A stretch of 64,000 nt of DNA from CAZJHD01 sp964545855 (GTDB lineage Bacteria > Planctomycetota > UBA1135 > JACQFD01), in contig CAZJHD010000011.1 of NCBI GenBank assembly GCA_964545855.1, positions 1 to 64,000 on the forward strand, in the 5' to 3' direction. The notes under the pieces were generated by a model, which saw only the letters and a list, made by a program, of their open reading frames with translations, was not told the origin of the DNA and ran no database searches. Each line of letters begins with the position of its first letter. The first letter of the stretch is position 1. A program made the translations under genes and the position numbers. This document shows, piece by piece, positions 42,117 to 51,313 of this stretch.

Positions 42117-42761
42117 TCAGGGCCGAGCCGCGGCCGTCGAGGAGAGGAACCGCCAGGCGCGCGAGAGATAGCCGATCGCGGAGAAGACCGTCGTCGCGAG
42201 CGTGAGGAAGAGAAGGACCCGCGTGATGCCCGGGACGAGCCCGAGGAACCCCTCCACGGGACCGCCGTCACCGATCGAGGGCGAAGCGCCCGCGTCCGCG
42301 GGCCCGGAGAGACAGAGGATCCCTCCTCCCACGAGCATGCACTGGAGCACCATCTTGCTCTTGCCCCAGGAATCGGCCGGGAACGCGAGACCGCGCGACT
42401 CGACGTAGCCCCGGATCCCCGTCACGAGGAACTCCCGGGCGACGATCACCACGACCGCCCAGGCCGGCACGAGGTCGCGGGTCTCGGGGATCGCGGCGAG
42501 GAACACGAGGGCTCCCACGACGAGCACCTTGTCGACGAAGGGATCGGCGATGCGGCCGAAGTCGCTCGACCCGAGCCGCCTCGCGACCGCGCCGTCGACC
42601 ACGTCCGTCACCGCGGCCGTGACGAAGAGCGCGAAGGCCGTCCACATCGGCAGAGATCTCTCCGACGGCGCCAACCGTTCGGCCCACGCGAGGATCCCGA
42701 AGAGCACGAGCGCGAGGAAGAACCGCGCCGCGGTGATCCGATCGGCGAGGGTCTTCAGCAT
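42117..42761 (-). CDS. pgsA: CDP-diacylglycerol-glycerol-3-phosphate 3-phosphatidyltransferase
   Basis: First committed step of phosphatidylglycerol and cardiolipin synthesis. In the 214-residue product the CDP-alcohol phosphotransferase motif is complete: Asp53, Asp56, Gly57, Ala60-Arg61, Gly69, Asp73 and Asp77. Several membrane helices, and a non-membrane insert near 165-185 (GPADAGASPSIGDGG). It overlaps rimO by seven bases, which implies coupling. The rimO-pgsA pair is a widely conserved gene order. Confidence 0.94.
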   Translation of the reverse strand: MLKTLADRITAARFFLALVLFGILAWAERLAPSERSLPMWTAFALFVTAAVTDVVDGAVARRLGSSDFGRIADPFVDKVLVVGALVFLAAIPETRDLVPAWAVVVIVAREFLVTGIRGYVESRGLAFPADSWGKSKMVLQCMLVGGGILCLSGPADAGASPSIGDGGPVEGFLGLVPGITRVLLFLTLATTVFSAIGYLSRAWRFLSSTAAARP

Positions 42762-44161
42762 TCGGCGCGCGTGCGCCCAGGGCGCTCTGCCTTCGATCGC
42801 CGGCGGCCGTCGAACCGGGCGTTCACCGGCTTCACGACGAGGTCGTATCCGTCGGCTTCGACGCCGAGGACCCGGGCGTCGAAGATCTGGCCGGGCGCCG
42901 CGCGGCCCACGATGCGCACGCCGCAGTCGATCTCGGGTGCGTCCGCGCGCGTGCGCCCGAAGGCGGCGCCCTTCGGATGGACGCCGTCGACGAGCACCTC
43001 CACGGTCCGTCCGACGAGGGCCTCGTTCGCCTGACGGACCACGTCGCGCTGGAGGCGCAGGACTGCGTCGTGACGCGCCGCCGCGACGCTCTCGGGCACC
43101 GGATCGGGGAGGGCGATGGCCGCCGTGTTCTTCTCCGGCGAGTAGCGGAACGCGCCGAGTCGCGCGAATCGAAACGTGCGGAGGAACTCGAGGAGCTCCT
43201 CGAAGTCCGCCTCCGTCTCTCCGGGGAAGCCCACGATGATCGTCGTGCGGAGCGCGATCCCGGGGACCTCTGCGCGCAGCCGCTCGAGCGTCTCGCGCAC
43301 GCGATCGCCGGACGACGCGCGGCGCATCGCCTTGAGCACGCGGCTGGCGATGTGCTGGATCGGGATGTCCAGGTACTCGACGACGCGCTCGTGATCCCGG
43401 AGCACGTCCGTGAGCCCGGCCGGGAGGCCGTTCGGGTAGGCGTACATCGTGCGCACCCATCGGACGCCCGGCGTGTCGGCGACGGCGGCGATCGCCTGCG
43501 GAAGACGCTCGCCGCTCTCCAGGTCGCGCCCCCACCACGTCGAGTCCTCCGCCACGAGGACGATCTCGCGCGCGCCGCGATCGACGAGACCCTGCGCCTC
43601 CTCGCGCAGCCGGGCGATTGGCTTGCTGCGGTGGCGCCCGCGAATGCGCGGGATGATGCAGAAGGCGCAATCGTGATCGCAGCCCTCCGAGATGCGGAGG
43701 TACGCCGTCGAGCGGGGACCCGTCAGCAGCCGCGTGCGGTCGTCCGGCACGCCGCGCACGCCGCCGCCGGTCAGTGAGCGCGCGTTGCGACCTTCGTCGA
43801 TCGCGCGGACGACCTCCGTGATCGCCGTGGAGTCTCCCAGGCCGAGGAAGGCGTCGACGTCGCGAAGGTCCGGATCGGCGTCGAGGTCCGGCCGGAAGAG
43901 CTGCGGGAGGCAGCCGGCGACGATCACCCCGCGGAGTTCCCCGGCGCGCTTGCGCTCGAGGAGGTCACGGATCGCCCCCATCGACTCCTCACGGGCGGGT
44001 CCGATGAAGGCGCAGGTGTTGAGGATCGCGACCTCGGCGTCCTCCGGGCGGGCGCACACGGCGAGTCCGTCGCTCGCGAGCTGTCCGAGGAGCACCTCGG
44101 AGTCGACCTGGTTCTTGGAGCAGCCGAGGTGGACGAGGCTGACTCGAGTCGCGGATTTCAA
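42755..44161 (-). CDS. rimO: Ribosomal protein S12 methylthiotransferase
   Basis: A radical SAM enzyme that methylthiolates an Asp of ribosomal protein S12. In the 468-residue product the N-terminal UPF0004 domain has auxiliary-cluster cysteines Cys14 (HLGCSKN), Cys50 (LNTC) and Cys84 (VAGC), the radical SAM cluster uses Cys161, Cys165 and Cys168 (CDHDCAFC), and a C-terminal TRAM domain follows. RimO rather than MiaB is indicated by SLVHLGCSKNQVDSE. It lies 37 bases after the FtsK-like gene and overlaps pgsA. Confidence 0.95.
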   Translation of the reverse strand: MKSATRVSLVHLGCSKNQVDSEVLLGQLASDGLAVCARPEDAEVAILNTCAFIGPAREESMGAIRDLLERKRAGELRGVIVAGCLPQLFRPDLDADPDLRDVDAFLGLGDSTAITEVVRAIDEGRNARSLTGGGVRGVPDDRTRLLTGPRSTAYLRISEGCDHDCAFCIIPRIRGRHRSKPIARLREEAQGLVDRGAREIVLVAEDSTWWGRDLESGERLPQAIAAVADTPGVRWVRTMYAYPNGLPAGLTDVLRDHERVVEYLDIPIQHIASRVLKAMRRASSGDRVRETLERLRAEVPGIALRTTIIVGFPGETEADFEELLEFLRTFRFARLGAFRYSPEKNTAAIALPDPVPESVAAARHDAVLRLQRDVVRQANEALVGRTVEVLVDGVHPKGAAFGRTRADAPEIDCGVRIVGRAAPGQIFDARVLGVEADGYDLVVKPVNARFDGRRRSKAERPGRTRAEC

Positions 44162-44198
44162 CGAGATGGCGGGCGGTCGGGCGGGACCTTCGCCGGGA

Positions 44199-46445
44199 TC
44201 ATCCCGACGCCCGGGACTCCCAGTCGGGAAGGGTGAGGAGGATATCCCTCGATGGATTGCCCCGATAGGGCCCCACGACGCCCGCGCGCTCCAGCTGCTC
44301 GATCAAGTGCTGCGCCTCGCCGAACCCGATCTCGAGGCGTCTCTGGAGGAACGAGATCGACGCGCGCGACTCGGTGATGACCAAGTGCGCCGCGCGTCCG
44401 AGGAGCGCGCTGCCGCCGGATGCATCCTCCTGGGCGGGCTCCGCGGCGCTCGCGGCGGGGCCGACCTCGTTCATGCCGAGCGACTGGTCGGACGACGTGG
44501 GCGCCGCATCCGCGTCGATCGGTGCGGGCTCCGCAGCGCCGGCACCGGCATGGTCTCTCGAGAGGCTCGCGTCCCCGTCCTCGCCCTCGGACGACGCCTC
44601 GGGCGTTTCGGGCGCTTCGGGCGCTTCCAGCGCCGGTGATGCGGCCAAGGCCGACGGATCCTCGAACGCGGGCGCCACTTCCCAGGTGACGGCGCCCGTC
44701 AGGAACTCCCCACCATGCCGTTCGCCCAGATCCCGCGGAATGGTCCGGGGGAGATCTTCCTCGAGGTCGGCCGGAGCGAGCGGCTCCGAGTCCTCCCGGA
44801 AACTGCTCCCTAGCGCCCCTTCGGCTCCCCCTTCGATCCCTGGCTCTTCCCTCTCCCTCGCGTCGACTCCGGCGGAGGCGGAACTCCATCCTCCGACGTT
44901 CGCGGGGTCGGCGGCGTCCGCTCCTCGGACGACCGTGTCGTCGAGTCCCGCTCCGAACTCTCTCTCGGCGGCCGCTGGGTCCAATCCTTCGGCGACACCC
45001 GCGGAGGCCGCTTGCTCACCGCCGTCGTCGACGCCTCCCCGCGACGCGGTAGACGCTGTGGGAACTTCGGGACTTGCGCTGTACCCAGCCAGAGGTCCGT
45101 CAGGGTGTCCGGCTGCTGTGCGTGATAGGGGGAGGGCCAGATCGAGGTCGGCTCGACCGGCGACGTGTGCGGGCCCTTGGGCGGTTTCTGCTTGGGACGA
45201 TTCAACGGGGACCTCCGAAGGCCAGAGCGAGCTCGGACCGGGATTCGGGGCTCCGTAGGGAGCCGCCGGGAACGAGTCTCCGGAAGAAGTGGTCGACTCG
45301 TGAGACGCCGAGAACAGAGGCGGAGGTGCGTTTTCGAAGGTGGGTGCCCCTTCTCGGGGGGCTTGCGTTCGGTGCGCACCTCGGACCGGCGTGCCGGTCG
45401 ATTCGGCGCGATCGAACTCCAAGGCAAGTTCCGACAAAGTGTTGCGTCTGGCTCGAGGACCGTTCTCCGGCGTCGCCGCCTCGGGCTGCGTCTCGGGAGC
45501 GTCGCGGCGGGGAAGGAGCCGGACCTTCATCTCCTCGTCCTCGCCACGCCCGGGCTCCCCGGCGGTCCCCGACTCGAACTCGGCCGGAGCGGCCGCCTCC
45601 CCCGATCGCGAGAACATCTGTGCGATCCAGGCACGCGGGACGAAGGTGCTCCGCGTCGGCGATTCCTCGACAGCGACGCCTTCGCTCGACTCCGCAACAC
45701 TCGCGCGCCGCGTCGCCGAGAGCGCCACCACGTCGTCCGCGTCTCCGGAGAGGAAACCCTCTTCCCCGACGCGGCCACCGGCGACGCCCATGGCCGGTGC
45801 GTGCATGCCAGCCGCGGTCGCCCGCCGATCCTCCGAGCCGAACAGCCGCGACGCGGCGAAGTCGCGCCTGCAGCCGTCGGTCACGAGGAACAACGCGAGG
45901 ACCGCGGTGATCGCCGTGAGCAGCAGGGCGATGGGCATCGACATGAGCGCCGTGAGCTGCATTCCGAAGAACCGGCCCCAGGCGCCGCCCTCGTCCGCGG
46001 AGATTCCCTGGATGCCGCCCCAAGCGCCGAGGAAGACCGCCAGGAGGAATCCGGCCATCACGGAGACGACGACCCGCATCACGAACGCGCGCGTGGACGC
46101 GTTGGCCGTGAGGGCGGCGGCCGAGCTCGCCAGCAGGAGGAACATGGCGACCAGCGCCGGCATGCGCCCGACCCTGAGCGTGATCCCCTCGACAAGTCCG
46201 AGGAAGAACGGCGACGCACCGCGCATGCCCGCCGCGTGGCAGATCAGCGACGTTCCCAGGACGACGGCGACGAACGCGACGAGGAAGGCGAGGGAACGGG
46301 CCGCGATCTCGTCGATGCGGCTCTTCGCTCGAGTCAGCTCCAGCAGATCCACGTTGGTGCACCCCGAGGTATGCGCGAGACGATCGTCTCGCGAGGGGCG
46401 GATGTTCGGGATCCCGGAGGCCCGTTGCAAGCGGCGTCGGGGCAT
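44199..46445 (-). CDS. FtsK-like membrane protein without the motor domain
   Basis: In the 748-residue product the N-terminal region has about four hydrophobic segments (51-72, 95-114, 120-143, 160-188) like the FtsK anchor. The C-terminus (about 680-742) matches the FtsK gamma winged helix (SRASISFLQRRLEIGFGEAQ, LIEQLERAGVVGP) that reads KOPS-type DNA motifs. The 490 residues between are acidic, Ala/Ser/Glu/Pro/Gly-rich and disordered; there is no Walker A or B anywhere, so the translocase motor is absent. It occupies the typical ftsK site before rimO-pgsA. A GTG at 46352 is an alternative start. Confidence 0.8.
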   Translation of the reverse strand: MPRRRLQRASGIPNIRPSRDDRLAHTSGCTNVDLLELTRAKSRIDEIAARSLAFLVAFVAVVLGTSLICHAAGMRGASPFFLGLVEGITLRVGRMPALVAMFLLLASSAAALTANASTRAFVMRVVVSVMAGFLLAVFLGAWGGIQGISADEGGAWGRFFGMQLTALMSMPIALLLTAITAVLALFLVTDGCRRDFAASRLFGSEDRRATAAGMHAPAMGVAGGRVGEEGFLSGDADDVVALSATRRASVAESSEGVAVEESPTRSTFVPRAWIAQMFSRSGEAAAPAEFESGTAGEPGRGEDEEMKVRLLPRRDAPETQPEAATPENGPRARRNTLSELALEFDRAESTGTPVRGAHRTQAPREGAPTFENAPPPLFSASHESTTSSGDSFPAAPYGAPNPGPSSLWPSEVPVESSQAETAQGPAHVAGRADLDLALPLSRTAAGHPDGPLAGYSASPEVPTASTASRGGVDDGGEQAASAGVAEGLDPAAAEREFGAGLDDTVVRGADAADPANVGGWSSASAGVDAREREEPGIEGGAEGALGSSFREDSEPLAPADLEEDLPRTIPRDLGERHGGEFLTGAVTWEVAPAFEDPSALAASPALEAPEAPETPEASSEGEDGDASLSRDHAGAGAAEPAPIDADAAPTSSDQSLGMNEVGPAASAAEPAQEDASGGSALLGRAAHLVITESRASISFLQRRLEIGFGEAQHLIEQLERAGVVGPYRGNPSRDILLTLPDWESRASG

Positions 46446-46493
46446 GGCCCCCGCCGACCCGGTGATGCGGCTCCGACCGACGGCCGACGGCCG

Positions 46494-47471
46494 CTAGAAG
46501 CTCGGGTCGTCGCGGCTCAGATGCTCCTGCACGTACTCTCGAACGCCGTCCTCGAGCGAGGTCATCGGATCCGTGTAGCCGGCGGCTCGGAGCCTCTCCA
46601 GGTTCGCCTCGGTGAAGTACTGGTACTTGCCTTTCAGGTCGCCGGGCATGGGCACGTAGCGCACGCCGCTCTTCGGCCGCCCGCAGGCAGCGAGGAGGGA
46701 CTCGCCGAGGTCTCGAAACGTCCGGGCTCCGCCGCTCCCTAGATTGAAGATCCCGTTCGCCCGAGGCTGGCGCACGAGGAAGGAGACGACGCGCGCCACG
46801 TCCTTCACCCACACGAAGTCGCGCTTCTGCTCCCCATGAGCGATGCCCGGTCGATCCGACTCGAAGAGCTCGACCACGCCCTCGCGCTTCGCGCGCGGGT
46901 AGGCGTGGTACACGACGCTCGCCATCCGGCCCTTGTGGCTCTCGTTGGGGCCGTAGACGTTGAAGAAGCGCAGCCCGGCGACGGTCGATCCGAGTCCGTT
47001 CTCGAGAACCCAGTTGTCGAAGAGCCACTTGGTGAAGGCGTAGCCGTTCAGCGGACGCAGTCGGGGCGTCAGATCGTCCGCATCGGAGAATCCCAGGGCC
47101 CCGTCGCCATAGACGGCCGCCGAAGAGGCGTAGACGAAGCGCACGCCGCGCCGATGGGCCCAGGTGCAGAGGCGTCGGCTGTACTCGAAGTTGAGCCGGA
47201 GGAGCAGATCGGTGTCCGTCTCGGTCGTGTCGGTGCGCGCGCCGATGTGCACCACCGCCTCCACCTTCTCTCGATCGTAGGCGCCGCGCTCCACGCGCTC
47301 GAGGAAGTCGGCGTGGTCGACGTAGTCGACGATCTTCTTGCCGAGGAGGTTCTTCCACTTGTCCGTCGCGCCGAGACGGTCGACGGCGACCAGCCCCCGG
47401 TGGCCCTCCTCGGCGAGCACGCGAAGGACGACGCTTCCGATGAACCCGGCCGCTCCGGTGACGATGATCAT
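46494..47471 (-). CDS. hldD: ADP-L-glycero-D-manno-heptose-6-epimerase
   Basis: An NAD(P)-dependent epimerase of the LPS heptose pathway. The 325-residue product begins MIIVTGAAGFIGS with GxxGxxG at residues 6-12, has the catalytic YAFTK (Tyr144, Lys148), and family features such as KWKNLLGKKIVDYVDHADF, FNVYGPNESHKG and QKRDFVWVKDV. It supports an LPS-type outer membrane in the host. It precedes the FtsK-like gene by 48 bases. Confidence 0.93.
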   Translation of the reverse strand: MIIVTGAAGFIGSVVLRVLAEEGHRGLVAVDRLGATDKWKNLLGKKIVDYVDHADFLERVERGAYDREKVEAVVHIGARTDTTETDTDLLLRLNFEYSRRLCTWAHRRGVRFVYASSAAVYGDGALGFSDADDLTPRLRPLNGYAFTKWLFDNWVLENGLGSTVAGLRFFNVYGPNESHKGRMASVVYHAYPRAKREGVVELFESDRPGIAHGEQKRDFVWVKDVARVVSFLVRQPRANGIFNLGSGGARTFRDLGESLLAACGRPKSGVRYVPMPGDLKGKYQYFTEANLERLRAAGYTDPMTSLEDGVREYVQEHLSRDDPSF

Positions 47472-47514
47472 GGGCCGGCGAACATGCGTCCGCGGGAGCG
47501 CCCGCGCAAGCGGC

Positions 47515-48663
47515 TCAGAGCTTCTTCTTCAGCACGTCGCGGGCGATCACGATCCGCTGGATCTCGTTCGTTCCCTCGTAGATCCGGTTCACGCGAGCGT
47601 CCCGGTACCAGCGCTCGACGGCGTAGTCGCGCGAATAGCCCATGCCGCCGTGGATCTGCACGGCGCGGTCCGCCGCGCGGTCCAGACACTCGGACGCGAG
47701 GAGCTTCACGATGGCGCTCTCGCGGGAGAAGGGCAGCCCCTGGTCGCACATCCAGGCCGCGCGATAGGTGGCCGACTCGACCGCGAAGATGTCGGCGGCC
47801 ATGTCCGCCAGGTAGAACTGGATCGCTTGGTTCTCGGCCAGGGGAGTGCCGAACTGCACCCGTTCCTGGGCGTACTTCTTGGAGAGCGCGAGACACTCCC
47901 TCGAGGCTCCGAGGCAGTTCGCGCCGAGCCCGAGACGGCCGCGGTCGAGCGTGCGCATGGCGACCTTGAATCCGTCGCCGGGTGCGCCGATCCGGTTCGC
48001 GTCGGGGATGCGCACGTCCTCGAAGTAGATCGGGCACGTCGAGGACCCGCACTGACCCATCTTCCTCTCTCGGGGGCCCGTCCGGACGCCCTTGCGATCG
48101 CGCTCGACCACGAAGCAGCTGATGCCCTTGGCGCCCTTCGACCGGTCGGTCGACGCGAAGAGCGTGATGAGCTCCGCCACGTCGCCGTTCGTGATCCAGA
48201 TCTTCGAGCCGTTCACGATCCAGTCGCCGCCGTCCTTCACGGCGGTCGTCTTCATCGACGCGGGGTCGCTCCCGCTCTCCGCCTCCGTCAGGGCGTAGCA
48301 GCCGAGCCACTCGCCCGACGCGATCTTCGGAATCCAGCGACGGCGCTGCTCGTCGTTGCCCGCCAGGTAGATCGCCATTCCGCCGATCGATGTCGAGGCG
48401 CCCAGAGTGACGGCCGTCGAGAAGTCGGCGCGCGTCAGCTCCTCGGAAGCGACGCAGTAGCCGGTCTCACCGAGCCCGGCGCCGCCCAGCTCCGGGGGGA
48501 ACGGGATCCCGAACAACCCGATCTCCGCCATCTTCTCGAGCAGAGATCGAGGCACCTCGTGCTTCTCGTCGATCTCCGCGGCGAGGGGACGCACCTCCTG
48601 ATCGGCGAATTGCCGGACCATCTCACGGAGGAGCTCGATTTCTTCGGAGAACGTGAAGTCCAT
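47515..48663 (-). CDS. Acyl-CoA dehydrogenase
   Basis: An FAD-dependent enzyme that oxidises acyl-CoA to the trans-2-enoyl form. In the 382-residue product the FAD-binding CYALTEAESGSDPASMKTT and WITNGDVAELI are typical, and catalytic Glu363 is in RIYEGTNEIQR. Normal length for short/medium-chain members. It lies 43 bases before hldD on the same strand; no other beta-oxidation genes are adjacent, so chain-length preference is not deducible. Confidence 0.93.
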   Translation of the reverse strand: MDFTFSEEIELLREMVRQFADQEVRPLAAEIDEKHEVPRSLLEKMAEIGLFGIPFPPELGGAGLGETGYCVASEELTRADFSTAVTLGASTSIGGMAIYLAGNDEQRRRWIPKIASGEWLGCYALTEAESGSDPASMKTTAVKDGGDWIVNGSKIWITNGDVAELITLFASTDRSKGAKGISCFVVERDRKGVRTGPRERKMGQCGSSTCPIYFEDVRIPDANRIGAPGDGFKVAMRTLDRGRLGLGANCLGASRECLALSKKYAQERVQFGTPLAENQAIQFYLADMAADIFAVESATYRAAWMCDQGLPFSRESAIVKLLASECLDRAADRAVQIHGGMGYSRDYAVERWYRDARVNRIYEGTNEIQRIVIARDVLKKKL

Positions 48664-48890
48664 CGGCAGGTCGGCGCGGCACGAGGGCCGCGAACTCGGG
48701 AGAAATGCTCGTCTCCTCCTTCGGCTCGTGAGCCCGGCCGGGGAGAGTGCCGGCGCGCGGAGCGCCGGTGGAAGCGGTGGTCGGGTCGGGCTCGTCGCGA
48801 CGCGACGGAGACCGAGGGGGCAGGGCGATCGTGGACCGGCTCAGTCGGGCGTTCCGCCAAGGCGCCCCTTATCCCGGCACCCCGACGCGG

Positions 48891-49244
48891 TCAGTCGCCC
48901 TTCTCGATCCGGTAGGAGTCGTCCTCGAAGTGCTCCGTCGAGAACTCGAAGATCTCCGAGTCCTCGATTCCCGTGAATCGGTGCCGGAGCAGCGGAGTGA
49001 TCTCGCAGGAGTCGCCGGGAAGCATCTCGAACGTCTCCTTCTCGCCGGACTTCTGCACCAGCTCCATCTGCACTCTCCCTTTCGCGATGTAGAACGTCTC
49101 CGTCTTCTTCACGTGGAAGTGGAGCGAGCAGCGCTTTCCCTTCTTCAGGAGCAACAGCTTTCCGCAGTAGAGCGCGTCGTTGTGGATCCAGTGCTCCTCA
49201 CCCCACCCCTTGGGTTGAATGTGGATCGGCTTCTGGGCAGGCAT
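48891..49244 (-). CDS. Cupin-domain protein
   Basis: A 117-residue single cupin: HIQPKGWGEEHWIHN then CSLHFHVKKTETFYIAKG with the metal-binding His-x-His and Glu, and LLRHRFTG as second motif. It resembles the cupin part of mannose-6-phosphate isomerases and sugar-nucleotide enzymes, but has no catalytic domain; a sugar isomerase or a sensor are both possible. It stands 227 bases upstream of the acyl-CoA dehydrogenase on the same strand. Confidence 0.85.
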   Translation of the reverse strand: MPAQKPIHIQPKGWGEEHWIHNDALYCGKLLLLKKGKRCSLHFHVKKTETFYIAKGRVQMELVQKSGEKETFEMLPGDSCEITPLLRHRFTGIEDSEIFEFSTEHFEDDSYRIEKGD

Positions 49245-49462
49245 CGGGTCGAAGAAGAGCGAGTTGAGGGAAGCAGGATGCTCGTGAGGATCCCGCCGGA
49301 GCTTACGAGGCCGCGGGCTCGGAGGGGCACTCCACGAGACTTGCGACTACGATAGCACCCCCGCGCGGTACGGACGGGCATCGGAACCTGCCGACCCCTG
49401 GTGGGTTGCCCGCCCGCTTCCCGCATCCGTCTTCACGAGAAGGCCCTCCTCACGCATCGCCG

Positions 49463-50284
49463 ATGAACCGCTCGCTCCTGATTGGAATCCTCTCCGCCGG
49501 TTTCGCGGCATGCGCGACGGCCGTCGTGTTCCTCGTGAGTCCTCCGGCCGCGGGAGATGCGGGAACCTCGCACGAGACCGTCGACTCTCTGCAGAACGAG
49601 GTGCGCGACCTCCGCAGGTCGCTCGACGATCTGCGCAAGCAGGTGACGATGATCCCGGCAACGGCCGCCGCGCCCCGCGAACTCGCGCCGGCGACCATCG
49701 ACGCGACCCCGACCCCGGGGCCGACCGCCTCCCCGGCCCTCGCGAACGTCGGGAGCCTCGACCGTGAGACGGTCTTCGCACTGATCAAGGAGGAGCGAGA
49801 CCTGCGTGACAAGGAGCGCGAAGAGCGCCAGCGAACGCAGGCGAAGGAGGCGGTCAGCCGCCGCATCCAGCAGAGCGCGGAGCGCGCGGGCATCGATTCG
49901 GCCACCACGTCGACTCTCGTGAACGCCTACCTCCGCACCCTCGAGCGCGAGGAGGAGATCCGGCGCGCCTATCCCCTCGAGGACTGGGACGACCCGAGCC
50001 GGGAGAAGCGGCAGCTCGAGATCGAGGCCGCCCGCAAGGATCGAGACGCCCTCGTTGCGTCGCTCGTCCCCGCGGACAAGCTCGAGTCCTGGAATCGCTC
50101 CACGCGCTTCCTCGGCCGCGCCGGAGACTTCGCGGGAATGGTCGAGCGCTTCGGAGGCGGAGACTTCGGAGGAGCGATGATGGGCGGAGGCGGTCGGAAC
50201 CGCGGGGAAAGCGGCGGTTCCGGACCGGGCAACGGGCCTGGAAGGCGCAACCGCGACAGTGGTCCCGGCGGGAACGATCGCTGA
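49463..50284 (+). CDS. Membrane-anchored coiled-coil protein, Gly-rich tail
   Basis: A 273-residue protein of unknown function: one N-terminal membrane helix (about 5-27), a short coiled coil (about 37-60), an Ala/Pro/Thr linker, a second highly charged helical stretch (about 105-135, REERQRTQAKEAV), a helical domain (about 135-215) and a Gly/Asn/Arg-rich tail (about 226-273). The tail resembles low-complexity regions of secreted proteins. The ATG at 49463 was chosen for the membrane helix. Divergent from the cupin gene (218 bp). Confidence 0.65.
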   Translation: MNRSLLIGILSAGFAACATAVVFLVSPPAAGDAGTSHETVDSLQNEVRDLRRSLDDLRKQVTMIPATAAAPRELAPATIDATPTPGPTASPALANVGSLDRETVFALIKEERDLRDKEREERQRTQAKEAVSRRIQQSAERAGIDSATTSTLVNAYLRTLEREEEIRRAYPLEDWDDPSREKRQLEIEAARKDRDALVASLVPADKLESWNRSTRFLGRAGDFAGMVERFGGGDFGGAMMGGGGRNRGESGGSGPGNGPGRRNRDSGPGGNDR

Positions 50285-50395
50285 GGGGTCTCCCTCGTCG
50301 CCGTTTCCACGGCATCCGAGTCTCGATCACGATCCGGCCGGGCTTCGCCCCGGCCGGCTTCGTTTCGGCGCGCCGCTCGGTAGAACGGGCTCCCG

Positions 50396-51283
50396 GTGTC
50401 CTCCGTCCCGACTGCGACCCCCTCCGCGGCGCGCGCGGCCCGTGCCGCCGCGCGCGGCGGCGCCCACCGAGTCCTGCGCTTCCTGCCGCGCGTCCTCCTG
50501 AGCCGGATGCTGGGATTCCTGGAGCGCGTACCGCTCCCCGTCCCGCTACGCCGCCGCTTCTATGGCGCCTACTGCCGCCGATTCGGCGCGAATCTGGAGG
50601 AAGCGGAGCAGCCGCTCGAATCGTTCCGCAGCTTCAACGAGTTCTTCGTCCGGCGGTTGAAGCCGGGCATCCGGCCCGTCGACCCCGATCCAGCGAGCGT
50701 CGTCTCGCCCGTCGATGGGCGCGTCGCGGCCTGCGGCGCGATCGAGCGGGGACGGCTGCTGCAGGCGAAGGGCCTCGATTACTCGCTCGAGGAGCTGGTC
50801 ACGGTCCCCATGCTCTCGGCGTCGCTGGTGGGCGGCTGCTACGTGACGATCTACCTCGCTCCGGGCGACTACCACCGGATCCACTCTCCGGTCGACGGCG
50901 ACGTCCTCTGGGCGGTCCACCGCCCGGGATCCCTCTGGCCCGTGAACGACGCGGCCGCCGCCGCGATCCGTGACCTGTTCGTCGTGAACGAGCGCCTCGT
51001 CACCGTCCTCGAGACGTCGCGCGGCACGGCGGCGCTCGTCAAGGTCGGCGCCTTCAACGTCGGATCGATCCGCGTCGACTACGACGCGAGGCTCGGGCGA
51101 GGCCGTCGCGCGCGGCATCGAGCATTCCCCGTTCCGGCGCACTACACCAAGGGAGCGGAGATTGCCCGGTTCGAGATGGGGTCGACGGTGATCGTCCTTC
51201 TGCCGAGGACCTTCGAGCTCCGGAACGGCCTCTCGGCCGGGACACGTCTCCGCTGCGGCGAGCCGATCGCACGCGCCCGCTGA
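50396..51283 (+). CDS. psd: Phosphatidylserine decarboxylase
   Basis: Makes phosphatidylethanolamine. In the 295-residue proenzyme the self-processing site is Gly262-Ser263-Thr264 in EMGST, where cleavage yields the pyruvoyl cofactor on the small subunit. Supporting residues are Asp107 (SPVDGRV), His160 and His163 (YHRIHSPVDG). The MGST rather than LGST context is a common variant. The GTG at 50396 is the first start. With pgsA and pgpA it shows a PG and PE membrane. Confidence 0.94.
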   Translation: MSSVPTATPSAARAARAAARGGAHRVLRFLPRVLLSRMLGFLERVPLPVPLRRRFYGAYCRRFGANLEEAEQPLESFRSFNEFFVRRLKPGIRPVDPDPASVVSPVDGRVAACGAIERGRLLQAKGLDYSLEELVTVPMLSASLVGGCYVTIYLAPGDYHRIHSPVDGDVLWAVHRPGSLWPVNDAAAAAIRDLFVVNERLVTVLETSRGTAALVKVGAFNVGSIRVDYDARLGRGRRARHRAFPVPAHYTKGAEIARFEMGSTVIVLLPRTFELRNGLSAGTRLRCGEPIARAR

Positions 51284-51313
51284 GGAACGGGCCCGGCGCA
51301 CCTCCCTCCGGCC

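Noticed and set aside
44199..46445. Possible frameshift hiding the FtsK motor
   Set aside because: Other frames across the linker show only low-complexity Arg/Gly/Pro sequence; no P-loop motif GxxxxGK[ST] appears. A simple frameshift does not restore the motor.
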